Source: Chlorops oryzae
Lineage: Eukaryota; Arthropoda; Insecta; Diptera; Chloropidae
DNA: 64,000 bases
Direction: 5' to 3'
NCBI GenBank assembly: GCA_020466095.1
Contig: CM035809.1
Coordinates: 3,401,309-3,465,308, forward strand
Positions 31,455 through 43,067 of this stretch are shown one piece after another (positions within the stretch are counted from its first letter, which is position 1; each line of letters starts with the position of its first letter). Made by a program: the position numbers and the translations under genes. Below the pieces are notes generated by a model. It did no database searches. It saw nothing but the letters and a program-made list of their open reading frames with translations, and was not told the origin of the DNA.

Positions 31455-33298
31455 TTTATTGTAATTTTAAATATTTGAAATAAAACACAAATTTACTGCA
31501 TTTGTACATAAAAATAAACATAAATGAAACACAAAAATTGGCTTGAGTTACACTCAAAACAACATCAGCGTCATATGAGAAGTTCTGACGTGACGTCATT
31601 TGCGCAGTGAGAGCTGAGAGCATCATGCTCTTTGGCGCTACGTTAGATCAAAAATATTCACGCTCTTATGAATTGGGCAATTATAGGGCAGAACAGGGCA
31701 TATGATTTTTTTTAGTTTGACTTATTTCGTCCTAATCGACAATTTGACTTTAAGGTCGAAAAATCAAGACTACTCGAGTTATACGTTGAAGTATCCAATA
31801 AAATAAGTCAATTTTTGCCTTAATATAGCCTTTAAAGTAAAACGGACTTGATACTTAAATTTAAGGTAAAAATTCGGTTTATATGCCTTAAAAACTTCAG
31901 ACAATTTCGAAATCAAAGTCAAGTCACTTCTAAGGCATTAAGGAGGACATTTTTAACATTTTTTCAACCAAAAATTTTATTAAAAGTTGAAATGACTTTG
32001 AAGGCATCGCAAAGGTAGAATTTAAGTAATTTCTACCTTGAAAAAAAGACTTTAAAGACAGGTAATTTATAAGGCAAAAAAACGGTCAAAAATAGGGAAA
32101 ATTCAACCAAACTAGGTCGAATGGACTTAGTGCTGGTCAGATTTCCCTATGTTGCTTGTTGGGAAAATCCTTGAGAACTCTTTGAAAGATCTTTAAAACA
32201 TATTTAAGAGTTCTTTGAAAGACTGAATTATGATGTCATCATTAGTCAGTGTGCGTGATAGGGACGCAAATATGCTCATACGTTTTATAATTTATATCCT
32301 ATTTCTTTTTCTTCAAGAAGAAACACAAAAGACGTCCTACATATTCAATGTTGGAAATATTTTGAACACAAAAGGACACGTGTAAAGATTATAATGTAAT
32401 AAAAAAATATGAAAAATTTTAATGAAATATCTCGATTATTTGAACATAAAAATGAAAACGGAGATCAGTTCATCGGCAATATGATATATTCTGCCCTACA
32501 ATTTTATTCTGTAATAATAGAAAACTTATTTCAGGCATTTTTCCTTCTTAATATGAAATGAACATTTTCATAAAGCATAAAAAAGTTTGGGTTGATTGTT
32601 TAGAAATAAAATCATGCAACTTCGTTCCAAAAAGATGGCGGATTTCCAAATGTCTTTTGAAGACCTTCTGAAAAGTTAAACGTCTCAATAGTGAGCAGAC
32701 AAACTTAGAGTTGCATCAGGATTTTTTTGTTTCAATCTAAATAACACCCCTGGTAAGAGTTGCATTTTTATTTTGCTTTTGTTATTTCTGTTCTCACTTG
32801 TTAATGTCAACCCTGCGTAAATGAGAAAAATGTCAAAAACAAGCAATAAATTGTAATTACTCACTATTCCCTCTCAATAAGTTCTTTGTAAGAGTTTCCA
32901 AAGACGTGACGTCACTGAAAATCTTTGAAAGGTCTTCATAAACAGGTCTACTCTCACAGAGCTCATTAAAATGTATTTTGAAGAGTTTTCCTAATATGAA
33001 TGTGTTACCTCTTTGAAATACCAATCTGAGAGGTTCCGAAGAGTTAAAAAACACTATCGGAAATCGGTCTTCGGACGCTGTTCAAAGAGTTTAATCAGAG
33101 CTTTCTAAGACATCCGGTTTTTTAAGTATTCTAAAGACGTTTGAAAGAGTTTTTTGAGACAAGATATTTTTTAAAGTTTTTATTATACTTTTCAGAGAGT
33201 TTTCAAAGACATTAAGTTTTTCAAAGACCTTCTAAAGAGCAGTCAAGGAGTTTTATGTTTAAGAATACTCTCCAAATTTGATATCTGTGTCGCTTGGG

Positions 33299-33980
33299 AA
33301 ATGTTGCACCATTTCATTGAAAGGTAATCTGTTAATTATTGCTTATTCTATACACAAAAACAACGGATTTCTCATCATACCGTTTAAGAAAACTGTAAGA
33401 AAAAACCATATGGTGAAATGAATCATTTCTTGCAAAATATTTCAATACAAAAATATTGCGATCTGGTAAAGGATCTGAGATTTGTGTGACAAAAGTCCTC
33501 ACACAACGAGAAAAAGGACTTAAATTTTTTCATTCAGTAAATGTTAAATTGTTGTTTTGATTCAATGGAAATAGAATGTAAATATTCAAGCGTAAGTTCT
33601 CAAAAGCTTTTAACGTTTAAAATGTCGTTCAATCTCCATACTTAGCAGGTGTTTGTCAATGGAGTGGCATTTTTCAATATCACAGGTTGCCATGGTTTTA
33701 ATTCCCTAACAACTTGCCAACAATAAAAGCAAGTCCGTTATCGTTTGAATTGTCCTTCTTCAAGTACGTATTTGCACTGTCAAGGACTTATGTAGCAATT
33801 ATTTATAATTTTTTCTGGGTGACAATTATTCTAATAGCCTTAAAGCACTATGGCAACCACTTCACGCAATTGTAAATAAAGCTTTTTTGAATTCATTATA
33901 TGAATAGGAATCGTTTTTAATAATAAATTCTGTTTTCCGTCCATTTCGATGACTGGCTTTTTATTAATTCCTTCTTAAAG
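33299..33980. other. AT-rich intron stretch with no gene seen
   Basis: No ORF or repeat boundary recognised. Confidence 0.4.
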
Positions 33981-33982
33981 CA

Positions 33983-34075
33983 TGGTAGGTAGGTAGGTTG
34001 AAGTGGCTATCACTTAGGCCATTAATCGGCCCATTGTGATACCAAGGAGGTTTTCTTGTGTTTGTGTGGAACATT
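33983..34075 (-). mobile_element. SINE tail fragment
   Basis: The reverse complement carries AAACCTCCTTGGTATCACAA, TGGGCCGATTAATGGCC and CCACTTCAACCTACC. This is the tail of the SINE at 2998-3228. The tRNA-like head is missing. Confidence 0.7.
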
Positions 34076-34162
34076 ATACTCAGGATTTCCTGTTTTCTAG
34101 AAAAATGGTTCGTAAAATTGATTTGCTTTTTTTTCAGTGACTGTCCCAAAAACAAAATCGGC

Positions 34163-34325
34163 TCCCATGGGGTAGTTGGTTGAGATGTCAACTTACAATG
34201 CAAGAGAGTCTAGGTTTAATTCCCAGCCCTCGCGTGGATGTTAGTTATGTTTTTTTTCTGTTTCTTTTCGAATCTTTATTTCTCATTTGTCTTGGTATCA
34301 CAACGGGGCCAAAAATCCTTTTTTC
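34163..34325 (+). mobile_element. tRNA-derived SINE, second type
   Basis: TGGGGTAGTTGGTTGAG acts as an A box and GGTTTAATTCCCAGCC as a B box, 40-50 bp apart. A short unique part follows, then TCTTGGTATCACAACGGGGCC, which resembles the tail of the SINEs at 2998 and 33983. The different head with a shared tail suggests tail sharing by a common LINE partner. A 64-aa frame over it is not a gene. Confidence 0.6.
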
Positions 34326-34420
34326 AAAGTTTCAAAGTTCGGGGTGTGCCCGATTGGGTCTCCTAAGAGTTTAACAAACCGTAGAACTTGAATATTTAGG
34401 AGTAATACTATACGTATTGT

Positions 34421-35435
34421 CAGTAGCGGATCCAGACTTTAGTCTTAGGGGGGGAAATGCAAAAAATTTTTTCATTGTAAAAAAAAATCAAAAAAACCAA
34501 AGTACAATTATATGGATACGGCAACCAATAAAACTCAGTGTAAAAGACATTTTTAACTCAAGTGTAATAAGCGATATCTATATAAATACTGTACAGATGT
34601 ATACAGGTACATATATCTTATATACTTGTACATATATCAACTTAAATTTTATAAGATAATTCGACGACATCCCATTTTTGCGAACATTTCAATGACGTTT
34701 TCTGCTTTTATCTCAATATCTCGGTGAATATTTAATAAAGCCAATCCAGTTAGTCGGTCTTGAAACATTGTTGTCCGAAGCCAGGTTTTAATACGAAGAG
34801 AACGAGCGCTCAGCGCTAGCATTAGTTACTGGTAAAGTACACAATATTAACAAAAATTGGTGAATAGTTGGATAAATATCCTTATCACAATATCTCATTA
34901 ATTTGCAAGGTTTTTATGCTCTCCTCAAAAATATTACCAAATTTTTCTAAAAGGCGGCTTATAAGCAGAACTGAATCTTCAGTTTTAAGTGATAAAATGT
35001 TTTTAGGCAATAACATACTTATTTGAAAGCTTTCCATCACATCTTTGGAGAACCGCATTTTTAAATCTTCTAAAACAGTCTCTTATAGTGGGATATATAA
35101 AGTTATTCTATAATAATCGTAGCATGTTTGTGCTGTATTATTTTCGAAAGTTTTTTGACGATTGCAGCCTCTTGGTTTTTTTACCTCTATATCTAAAAGT
35201 TTGGATGTACATATGCTTAAAGGAAGAGAAATAATGTCCCTTCCTCCCGCCGTTCTGGCCAAGTAAGTCAAGAATTGCCGAGAAAAATTACTGAGTGTAA
35301 ATCGAATCTATGATAGTTTTCGCAAGTGCGTTGCTTGTTGAAAGTGAATTTCTTAGGTTTGCGTTTATTTTTAGCTTTGGTCTTTCTCTTGGGGGGGGAA
35401 AAGTCCCAATTTCGCCCCCTTTGTATCCGCGCCTG
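34421..35435 (-). mobile_element. hAT transposon relic with perfect 8-bp duplication
   Basis: It begins CAGTAGCGGATCCAGA and ends TTTGTATCCGCGCCTG. A run of G on the left matches a run of G/C on the right (GGGGGGGAAA ... CGCCCCC). The flanks CGTATTGT (34413-34420) and CGTATTGT (35436-35443) are identical 8-mers. The minus strand carries a decayed transposase end (35075-34645). The internal region is deleted. Confidence 0.9.
34645..35075 (-). pseudogene. hAT transposase C-terminal remnant
   Basis: A first minus-strand piece reads RFSKDVMESFQISMLLPKN and ILSLKTEDSVLLISRLLEKF. After a frame change near 34890 it continues with LLILCTLPVTNASAERSFSS, then LRRLKTWLR and RLTGLALLNIHRDI. The last blocks are the hAT dimerisation signature typical of the THAP/ZMYM-type hAT transposases. 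The frame change and absence of the N-terminal half make it a pseudogene. Confidence 0.85.
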
Positions 35436-35443
35436 CGTATTGT

Positions 35444-37370
35444 AAATGGACATTTAAAAATACATAAAAATAATTGAATAAATATTTCGTAGAAAATATA
35501 TGGAGGTGAAAAAATCTAGTTTGATACAAATGCGATGATCCGTCTACGATCTGACCGCATCCAGCAAGCGAAAAATTGAGTGCGAAACTTGTAATCAAAT
35601 TTCTAGTTATCTTCAAACATTTCCTTATACATGAGTGTAAAAGTCCGTTATCTAGATTTGCAAATAAAAGAAAAATTCGTATGAAGAGATGAAAAGTTTG
35701 TTTAACATGCACAACAAGAAGAACGATTCTCCCTTTAGAGGGTTCAACGTCACAGCTCTGAAGTGGCGTTATCTTGATTCCTTGTATCATGATGAAAAAT
35801 ATCAAAAAAATGGTTTTCCAGAGCAGAAATAATTCAAAAAAAAAAAAAACACGAATTCTATAGAAAATTCTTTTTAAGCCATCGTGAAACATTCTCAACA
35901 TTTTCAACGTTCCTTGAGACAAAGACATGCTTTTGAATATTTCAGTAGATACGATATCCATTAACTTAAATTAACCGAACGCCGATGGGGCATTCATTCT
36001 GCTTGAGGCACGTATCTCTCCACCGATTTTCATTCTTATATTCTTGAAAGAGAAGGAGAACAAGATTTCTTTTCATTTACAATTGAAGTGAGATATGGGA
36101 AAATACCTTTCGAAGCCCCTTTGAGCCATTCAAAAATTCACTTCATTTTAAGATCAATCTTTAGGGCTTGCTCTATTAATTCCGAAAGGCTTTAACCTTA
36201 TTGAAAATTGAGATCCAAAAAAAAAGAAGTTCCCAGACACCAGTTTTCAAAAATAATATAATTCAAATTTCAGGCTGTCTTCAAGACAGTATTGTTGTAT
36301 GTATGTTTGTATATAATATTTTTACACTGAATCAAATTTTGCGTTTTAAGCGAGAAAATGTTAGTCACAGAAACACTACTCTCTGGAAAACTCGTTTTTA
36401 ATAAAAAAAAAGAAATTGTCTATTCAGAAAATATGCTCGAGATCATTGCCATGCTCTCGGATTTTGTTCTATACATATTTTGAGTTTGACAAAATAATTT
36501 TCTCCTCTTTTCACACCAAAATGTCAAGGAAACGATTTATAGTGTTCAAGATGCGCTGGATTAAGCACATATTCTATAATCAACTGTGGAAGAGTGCCTA
36601 AGTAAAATGACATCCCCTTCTTTTTTAATGTGATACAGCAAGAAGAAGTTACAAATGATTTATGAAAAGTAAAATGCCTTCCATGTAAAAATTTCACTGG
36701 TTTCTTCGAAGTTCATAGCTATCTCAGGATGAAGGAATCTTCATCAACCCCATTTTTACTTAGCCTTAAATGAAATGAACTATCTAGGGACCACGCCACA
36801 AAAAAAATGTCTTATACATATGTAATACATATTATGTATGTCATCAGCTAACAAGAATGGCACATGGACGATATATTGAAGCCTGGACTATTTAGTTCCT
36901 GTTATTTTATTGTAGAAAAATCAACACAAATTAAAGCACAATTTAATGTTTGTCAAAAATCCTTCACCAGTTCAATTCTTCGCAGAAAGATTCTAAATTG
37001 AGCGTCTCCTTTAAATTCTATAATTGACGTCGAAAAATGTCCATATTTCAATGTATGAAGGTATGGTGCCCACCAAATCGTCGTAAGAATTTCAAACTTT
37101 GCTCCCGTTGGTGAGTTTAACATATAAAGTGGTGCTGCTTTGGCTCATAAATTGTGTTTTCTCTTGTCCAAATTTATTCCTACACTGATAGAAAAAACTT
37201 GCTAAAAATAAGAACTTTGAGTCGATAATCAAGAATTTCTCACTTAATAGTCTGTAAAGCACGAAAATTCTTGATTCAAGAATTAAATTCTTGATATTTC
37301 AAGACCGTTTTTCAGAATGGATTCTTGGAAAATTCTAGAGCTTAGCATGTTTTTTTGGAATGCATTTTGG
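35444..37370. other. AT-rich intron stretch; weak repeat with 49.5 kb
   Basis: About 35965-36060 (AACCGAACGCCGATGGGGCA, then TCATTCTGCTTGAGGC) resembles 49553-49660 in the same orientation. This may be an old duplication. The 196-aa minus-strand frame 35961-35371 runs over the hAT end and is not supported as a gene. Confidence 0.35.
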
Positions 37371-37379
37371 CCTGTCTGC

Positions 37380-37815
37380 GGGTTCAATCCAGTGCACTTT
37401 AGTGGTAGATCTACAACTTTTTCCGCTTTCTACCACTTCTACCACGCTAGGTCCTAGGTCCAAATCTACCACCTTTTTTTTAACTTATTTATGCATTTGT
37501 TTTATTGATTTAATGATAATTTCGAATAATTAAGAGCATTAAAAAATGTAGTTCAATGTTATGTATTATTGAAAAATATGTTGGCAGCTTCCTATTGCCA
37601 ATAATGTTGTAAAGAATGGCAATATTGGCGCTTAACGACACCTAATAAATATTGACAAATTTTTTTTATAATAAGAGAAAATACCTAAAAACTTTTAAGT
37701 TCTCAATTTTCTACATGATCAGATGTGATATATTGTATTACTATTTTAAATCTACCACTTTTTACATAAATCTACCACATTTTCTTTAATAATCTTCCAC
37801 CTTTAATTCGTTGGT
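37380..37815. repeat. TCTACCAC-rich segment, probable hAT remnant
   Basis: GTGGTAGATCTACAACTTTT near 37402 and several TCTACCAC(TT) copies (37428, 37465, 37747, 37774) surround an AT-rich centre. Repeated subterminal TCTACCACTTT tracts are common in fly hAT elements. Clean termini could not be identified. Confidence 0.35.
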
Positions 37816-38037
37816 CAAAATGCTCACTTGAGTTTATGGTTGCTCAAGTTTTGGGAAACGTGCTTAAGGAATTGTTTTACTCCCAAAATTTTTTGCTTGA
37901 AAATGAACCATTAAAAAAAAATTAAATAAATTAAAATCTTAAAAATTTAGGAGAAAATTTTTGTCTTCCAAAACAACTACACTCTGAAGAAAAAAAAAAA
38001 AACTGTTATTAAAAAATAAAATCCAGAAAATTTCCCG

Positions 38038-38113
38038 CCGCCAGCAGGGATAGAACCCCGAAGCTCACGACTGTCGAGTCACAGCTTAAACAACTGAGCT
38101 ATCGAAACCTCCG
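38038..38113 (-). repeat. tRNA-like sequence (pseudo-tRNA or SINE head)
   Basis: On the minus strand, TAGCTCAGTTGTTTAAGC fits a D arm/A box and GGGGTTCTATCCC fits a T arm/B box, about 45 bp apart. The middle (GACTCGACAGTC) is self-complementary and does not form a normal seven-base anticodon loop. A true tRNA gene is therefore unlikely. No shared tail with the other SINEs is seen. Confidence 0.5.
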
Positions 38114-38399
38114 GAGACGGTTGATCAGAATGCAAACTTATACGTCTAAGTGAACGAAAGCGAATTTGAACATAAAAAGTAACTGTTTTTCAACTGTTCA
38201 TTTGACTGCCTTTTTCAGTGCATTTAACGCGGAATACAGTTTATTTGACCACTCTTACTTTAACTGTTCTAAGTGGTTGATTTAACTGTTCTTATTTCTC
38301 TCGGTGTACGCAACGAAGAAAAAGATCAATTTAAACAGTTTTCGAGTATGTGAGCAAATAGGAAGAGAATTTAGGCCGTCTAGAGGCGGTCGTGGGCAC

Positions 38400-38800
38400 T
38401 AGAGGGTTAAATTAATAGTTGTTTCTGATTATTTTAATGATGTGTACCTTATTACAAATAATAGTAGCAATGTTATTGAATTAATATGCAAATAGTATTA
38501 AACTAATCGATTCTCACATTGAACTAATGGTATCGATCCCATTGAAAATTAATGGTATCGTACTATGAAATTAATAGTACGTGTTATTAATTATTAATGG
38601 TAAAATACTATTAAACCTATCGTATTTCTTATTAAACTAATAATGTGTGTCCTATTATTAATAATAATTTCAAAACTATTGTTATAATAACCCGAAAACC
38701 ATTGATTTCATTAGAAAACTATTGTTTTATTAGAAAAATACTATTGAAAAGCGTCCTATTAAAACAATGGTCGTACTTTTAATATCGTTTTTCTCTGAGT
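38400..38800. repeat. Degenerate ATTAATAGT/ACTATTAAA tract
   Basis: About 400 bp in which short motifs such as ACTATTAAACTAAT, ATTAATGGTA and AAAACTATTG recur in both orientations with variable spacing. The right edge reads TTTTTCTCTGAG. It could be a MITE with many self-complementary subunits or a degenerate satellite. Confidence 0.45.
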
Positions 38801-38871
38801 CTACATATAGGTTTCACCTTAGGCTTCAAACACATCGAAGGAAATGAAACAAAACTAATCCGAAACAAATG

Positions 38872-39424
38872 CCCAGCGGGAAATGTCCCGCTGACATCAC
38901 CGGTGAAGTCAGGGTGACTTGTCACCCTGGCATGCGTGACAATTCATAGGACGCCTAGCATGACATTTGTACAGGAGTTGGACAGTGATTTCACCGGTGA
39001 CATGTCCTCCTAGGAGGAGCGATGGCGAAAAAAGCAAAAGAGAAGCACATGCTCTTTTCTCTCTCAATGTTAATTTATAGAATCCATAGCTGGTCAGTTG
39101 AAAACTCGCTTCTTGCCCTCTCTTTGAATATTTCGAAAATTTTTAAAAATCAATTTTTTATAATTTTTGTTCGCCTCAGCCAGGGATCGAACCCGCGATC
39201 TTCGGATTCAAAGTCGAGCACTCATCATCTACGCCACTTCATGCTAACGCTGAACTGACGCGAAAACCTTATTTAAAATTAAGTAGCCAATGAGAGGCAA
39301 GCACATGAACAGCATCCCTCCACGATGACATGTCCTCCAAGATGTCATGCATGACAATGGCACCTACATGTCATCGATGACATCACTGGTGACTTTGTCA
39401 TGCAAGAGTTAATTTTCCGCTGGG
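38872..39424. mobile_element. MITE-like element carrying a tRNA-like sequence
   Basis: CCCAGCGGGAAATG at the left and TTTTCCGCTGGG at the right are inverted ends. Just inside both lie palindrome-rich tracts with TGACATCACCGGTGA, GTGACATGTCCTCC and TGTCATCGATGACATC. The centre holds a tRNA-like sequence on the minus strand (39245-39172). No transposase is present. Confidence 0.6.
39172..39245 (-). repeat. tRNA-like sequence inside the MITE
   Basis: The minus strand reads GTTAGCATGAAGTGGCGTAG, then GCTCGACTTTGAATCCGAAG and CGCGGGTTCGATCCCTGGC. The B box (GGTTCGATCC) is perfect and the A box (TGGCGTAGATGATGAG) is acceptable. The anticodon arm, with a possible TTG loop, has mismatches and the acceptor stem does not close. 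It is therefore a tRNA-derived module, possibly still able to bind TFIIIC. Confidence 0.55.
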
Positions 39425-40109
39425 TGGTTTTCAAAAACAACATAACATTGGGCCGTATGTGTGCGAACACAGCGGAATAGTCAAAACGAAACACTTTTAA
39501 CTTAGAAAGAAAAGAGTTTGGTTTACTAACGAAACGAACACGTTTCATTTGATCCGTCGTGTTCGCAACCTTAAAGACAATGAGAATCACTTACATTTAT
39601 TAGCCATTTCTAATTGAAAATAAAAGAAAACAATATATCGCAGCTCTGGGAACGCTTTGAGCTCCTCGGTTGTTCTCTAAATTACATTGCGAAGTAACCG
39701 TAAAAAAATTTAAGAATTTCTAAAAATCGTGACAAAATTCGTTGATAAGTCGAAATTTTACAAAAAGCAAGCAGCCAACCCAAAATGAATACCAATATTT
39801 GAAAGAAATATACATTTTACTCATAGCCTGTTTACGAAAAATTCCAACAAAACAATTTTTTAAATTTAAAAGACCAATTTTATTTTTTGGCGCTTGGTTT
39901 ACTTTCGGCTGCATTTTCCCATATCCATGTCTAAGCATTAGGATATTCACAAAGGTAAAATAATTTGGTAATCTGGAAACATCAACGCGTGCCGAAATCA
40001 TTATTTTGAACACCTGTTATCGTGTTTCAAAGTATAAAAGCTGATAAGATACATAGTACCTAAAATACCTTCAACCATCGGAAAATCTGATATTCTTTTC
40101 GGAATATTA
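39425..40109. other. Intron stretch with no gene seen
   Basis: Overlapping frames at 40013-39720 (minus, 97 aa) and 39742-39963 (plus) have no recognisable domain. Confidence 0.4.
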
Positions 40110-40113
40110 ATAT

Positions 40114-40680
40114 GGGGCAAAACACGTCAAGTGTACCACCGGCAAAATTTTTTCTCTCCGATTTGGATGAAACTTGGTACAGCTGTTAAGATGTAAGAGT
40201 ACGTTAAATGTGCAAAAAAAAGGAAATTTTAATCACAGGGTGCCGAGATACAGGGTGTCAAAGTTTTGATTTTTGCTTCGAAGAACATATTTCATTGAAT
40301 TACAATGGGGTTAAAATCGCCTCGCTTCAAAAATTTTTCGAATGTTTCTTAGAAAAAATTGTCTGAACTTTTCGAAAACAATACAAAACAAATTTTTCGA
40401 TAACGTTAAATGAGACAAATTTGGCATTTTAGTTTTATTTCTTGATTTTCTAGGAGAGACCCTATTTTTTTTTTTTTTTTTTAATTTTTAAAAAAAGCCC
40501 AACTTTTTCCCTTTAAAATGATGTATAAATCATAATGGTATCTCCATAACTAATGCTCAAAATAACGCATTGAACATGAGTACCTAGCATATTTCCCTCA
40601 ATAACAACGAAGCGAGCGCGTTATTCTCAAGCGCAATCGTTGCGTACCGTTGTTATATGTGCATATAAAAATGTACCTAC
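40114..40680 (+). repeat. Left 567-bp TIR
   Basis: It contains CACAGGGTGCCGAGATACAG, AAGCGAGCGCGTTATTCTCA and AGCGCAATCGTTGCGTACCG. The gene's promoter presumably lies in or after this arm, since the ATG is 350 bp inside it. Confidence 0.9.
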
Positions 40681-41030
40681 TTACCGTTGCTCCATTATGG
40701 TGTTAAAAATATCGAATTTGTGATAACATTTTTAAGTTGTTAATAATTTTTGCAGTAACTGACTCCCAGGTTGGCCGATTATGATTGAAATGAAGTACCC
40801 CAATATAACTGGGTGGATTGGGAACAGTCAAAAGCTATACCTCTTTGGCAGATTGGCCGGCTTATTACTGCAGGGTGATAATAACGTTATAAAATGTTTG
40901 TTTTTGTACTTTTTCATGCACGTTCTTCTTATTTTAAATGTGAATAAGTCTTCATTTTAAAACAATATATCGAACCGAACAGACGAAAATCCGAACACTT
41001 GTTTTTTATAGTAAAATTTTGTAAAAAAGA

Positions 41031-43011
41031 ATGTCCGAAAGAGTTCATACGAAGGTTTATTGTTGCAATCCATTCAAGAAAATTAATCACCAAAAAAAAA
41101 GTAATGATTTAAGAAAAATTTCATTAAATCAGCGTACAAAGTTTCCCAACATTCCGTGCGACTCAAAGATTTGTTCTACGTGTAGAAAAGAGGCCAAAGA
41201 GTTTACGGTAGTGACCCCTTCGAGTTATGTTCCACATGACTTTGTCAGTGATGATTTAACGGAGGTAAATATATTTTAAGTTCCTTTAAAAAGAATTGTT
41301 TTCGATATGTTTCGCATTATTCAGGAAGAAACTGATGCATTCCAGCCTTTGGAAAAAATCCCAAAAATCGGTTGTGATAACGACGATCACAAATCAGGTT
41401 TGGAGGTTTTGCAGCAAATTAAGGAAATATTTAAATCTTCTTCGAGTGCATCGGAGAAATTTTTACTTCTGACGCTTGCACCAAAATCTTGGGGTCGAAA
41501 GAGACTTGCTTCAGAATTTTCAACTTCTTTACGACAGGCTAGAAAAGCTATTGAATTAGTAAAAAAAAAAAAGGTATTTTAGCATCTCCGTTACCAAGAA
41601 AAGGAAGTACTTTAGATTCCCAATTAAAAAAATCAATTGTCAATTTCTACAATGATGACGAAAATAGTCGCATGATGCCAGGCTTAAAAGATTTCGTTTC
41701 TGTAAAAAAAGATGATGGCTCAAGAGAGCGAATTCAAAAAAGGTTAATTTTATGCAACCTTTCAGAATTGCATTGTGCGTTCAAAAATCAGAACCCCACT
41801 GTTAAAGTGGGTCCGTCTGCATTTTCGCAACTCAGACCTCGGAACTGCATACTAGCTGGTGCTAGTGGAACGCATACTGTTTGTGTTTGTGTACACCATG
41901 AAAATGTTAGCTTGATGCTAGATGGAGTAGATATTCAAAAGCTTACTCGAGCAACAAACAGCCCAATCAACTCATATTCTGATGCTTTAGATATTGTGAT
42001 GTGTAAAAACCCAAGTTCGGAATGTCATCTCGATAAATGTTTGTCATGTCCCGGAAAAGAACCTTTGCAGAATTTGTTGACCGAAATTTTCGCAGATAAT
42101 TACGTAGATAAAGTCGAATATCAAAGCTGGCAACAAACTGACCGCAGTACTTTACTTACTAAAGTTGCAGATGTTGAAGATTTTGTGGAGGAATTTTGCG
42201 ATCGCCTTTTGAAACTTAAGTCTCACTCATTTGTTGCCAAAGAGCAAGGATCCTTTTTGAAATACCTCAAAAATAGTTTAAAAGAAGGCGAGTTCTTGAT
42301 CCAGTGTGATTTTGCTGAAAATTATGCATTTGTAGCGCAGAATGCTGCACAAAGTTTTCATTGGAATAATGACCAAGCAACGGTTTTCACAACCGTCATT
42401 TATTTCAAGCAAGAAAACGGACTGGGTCATCGAAGTCTGGCTATTTTGTCAGATTCTTTAAATCATGATACAGTCGCCGTGTACGTGTTTCAAAAAAATC
42501 ATAATTGGGTATTTGAAGGAGCACTTCGAACCAAAAAAAAATATATTATTTCACGGATGGGGCATCTCAACATTTTAAAAATAAATATAATTTTACAAAC
42601 CTTCTGCATCATGAGCATGATTTCGGAGTATCAGCTGAATGGCATTTTCATGCAACTGCCCACGGAAAAGGTCCATGTGATGGTATTGGAGGTAATTTAA
42701 AACGGCTAGCAGCTCGAGCAAGTCTTCAAGCGACGTCTGCAGGCCAAATTCTAAAGTGCGAAGCACTCTACCAATGGGCAAAGGAAGCTCTCAAGGAAAC
42801 TGTCGTGTTTTTAAGTCGAAAAAGTAATCACGAAAAAACGTCTGAAAAACTTAAATTTCGATTTGGATCTTCAAAAACTATACCAGGTACACTTAAGTAT
42901 CATTCTTTTGTCCCAACTTTAGAAATGAGATTGAATATGCGGTTGTATTCGTCTTCAACACATATTGAGGTTTTCCCTAAGCTAAAAACAAAACAAACGA
43001 TTAAAAATTAA
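41031..43011 (+). CDS. Transposase of the long-TIR element, two exons, two homopolymer frameshifts
   Basis: Exon 1 (41031-41264, 78 codons) has a Cys cluster (CCNPF... and CDSKICSTCRKE) that may bind metal and DNA. A 60-bp intron follows (GTAAAT...TTCAG, 41265-41324), joining TE|EET in phase 0. Exon 2 runs to TAA 43009-43011. It contains FYNDDENSRMMPGLKDFVSV, then QCDFAENYAFVAQNAAQSFH, YFTDGASQHFKNKYNF and EWHFHATAHGKGPCDGIGGN, followed by LKRLAARASLQ. The Asp of DFAEN, the Asp of TDGAS and a later acidic residue are candidates for the catalytic triad. The frame shifts at poly(A) near 41562-41573 and again at 42533-42541. Total length is about 640 aa. Proteins with these blocks occur in many invertebrate genomes as uncharacterised ORFs; the role as transposase is inferred from the TIRs. 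Confidence 0.75.
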
Positions 43012-43067
43012 AATTAAAACCATTGATAAAGTACGATCAAATTGGAGTTTATTATATTTATGTTATG

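Larger units (their letters stand above)
29453..32163. mobile_element. Inner DNA element (CCCAAC... ends) nested in the outer one
   Basis: CCCAACTAACAAAATAGG on the left pairs with CCTATGTTGCTTGTTGGG on the right. AAA flanks each end. Subterminal sequence on each side carries AGGTCGAA/TTCGACCT and ATTCGAC motifs and many TAAGGCATTT-like repeats, which look like dispersed binding sites. At 2.7 kb it is large, yet no transposase is readable. It hosts a palindrome (30562-30694), a microsatellite and a MITE (31324-31454). Confidence 0.65.
29259..33298. mobile_element. Outer non-autonomous DNA element (CCCAAGCGACACA ends)
   Basis: CCCAAGCGACACA at 29259 is inverted at the right end (TGTGTCGCTTGGG, ending 33298). 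AAA lies on both sides. Subterminal regions on both sides are rich in variants of TTTGAAAGACCTTCTAAAGA and CTCTTTGAGAG, in inverted sense. Its own length is about 1.3 kb; the remainder is the element at 29453-32163. It has no transposase. Confidence 0.7.

Noticed and set aside
35371..35961. 196-aa minus-strand ORF
   Set aside because: It begins in unique AT-rich DNA and runs through the end of a hAT element; hydrophobic, Phe-rich composition follows the AT bias and no domain is visible.
38038..38113. True tRNA gene on the minus strand, and likewise 39172-39245
   Set aside because: The anticodon arms are mispaired and acceptor stems do not close; B boxes alone do not make a tRNA gene.
39720..40013. 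97-aa minus-strand ORF thought of as a small mitochondrial membrane protein
   Set aside because: No convincing match to any ATP synthase or complex I small subunit could be made by eye, and the opposite strand is open too.
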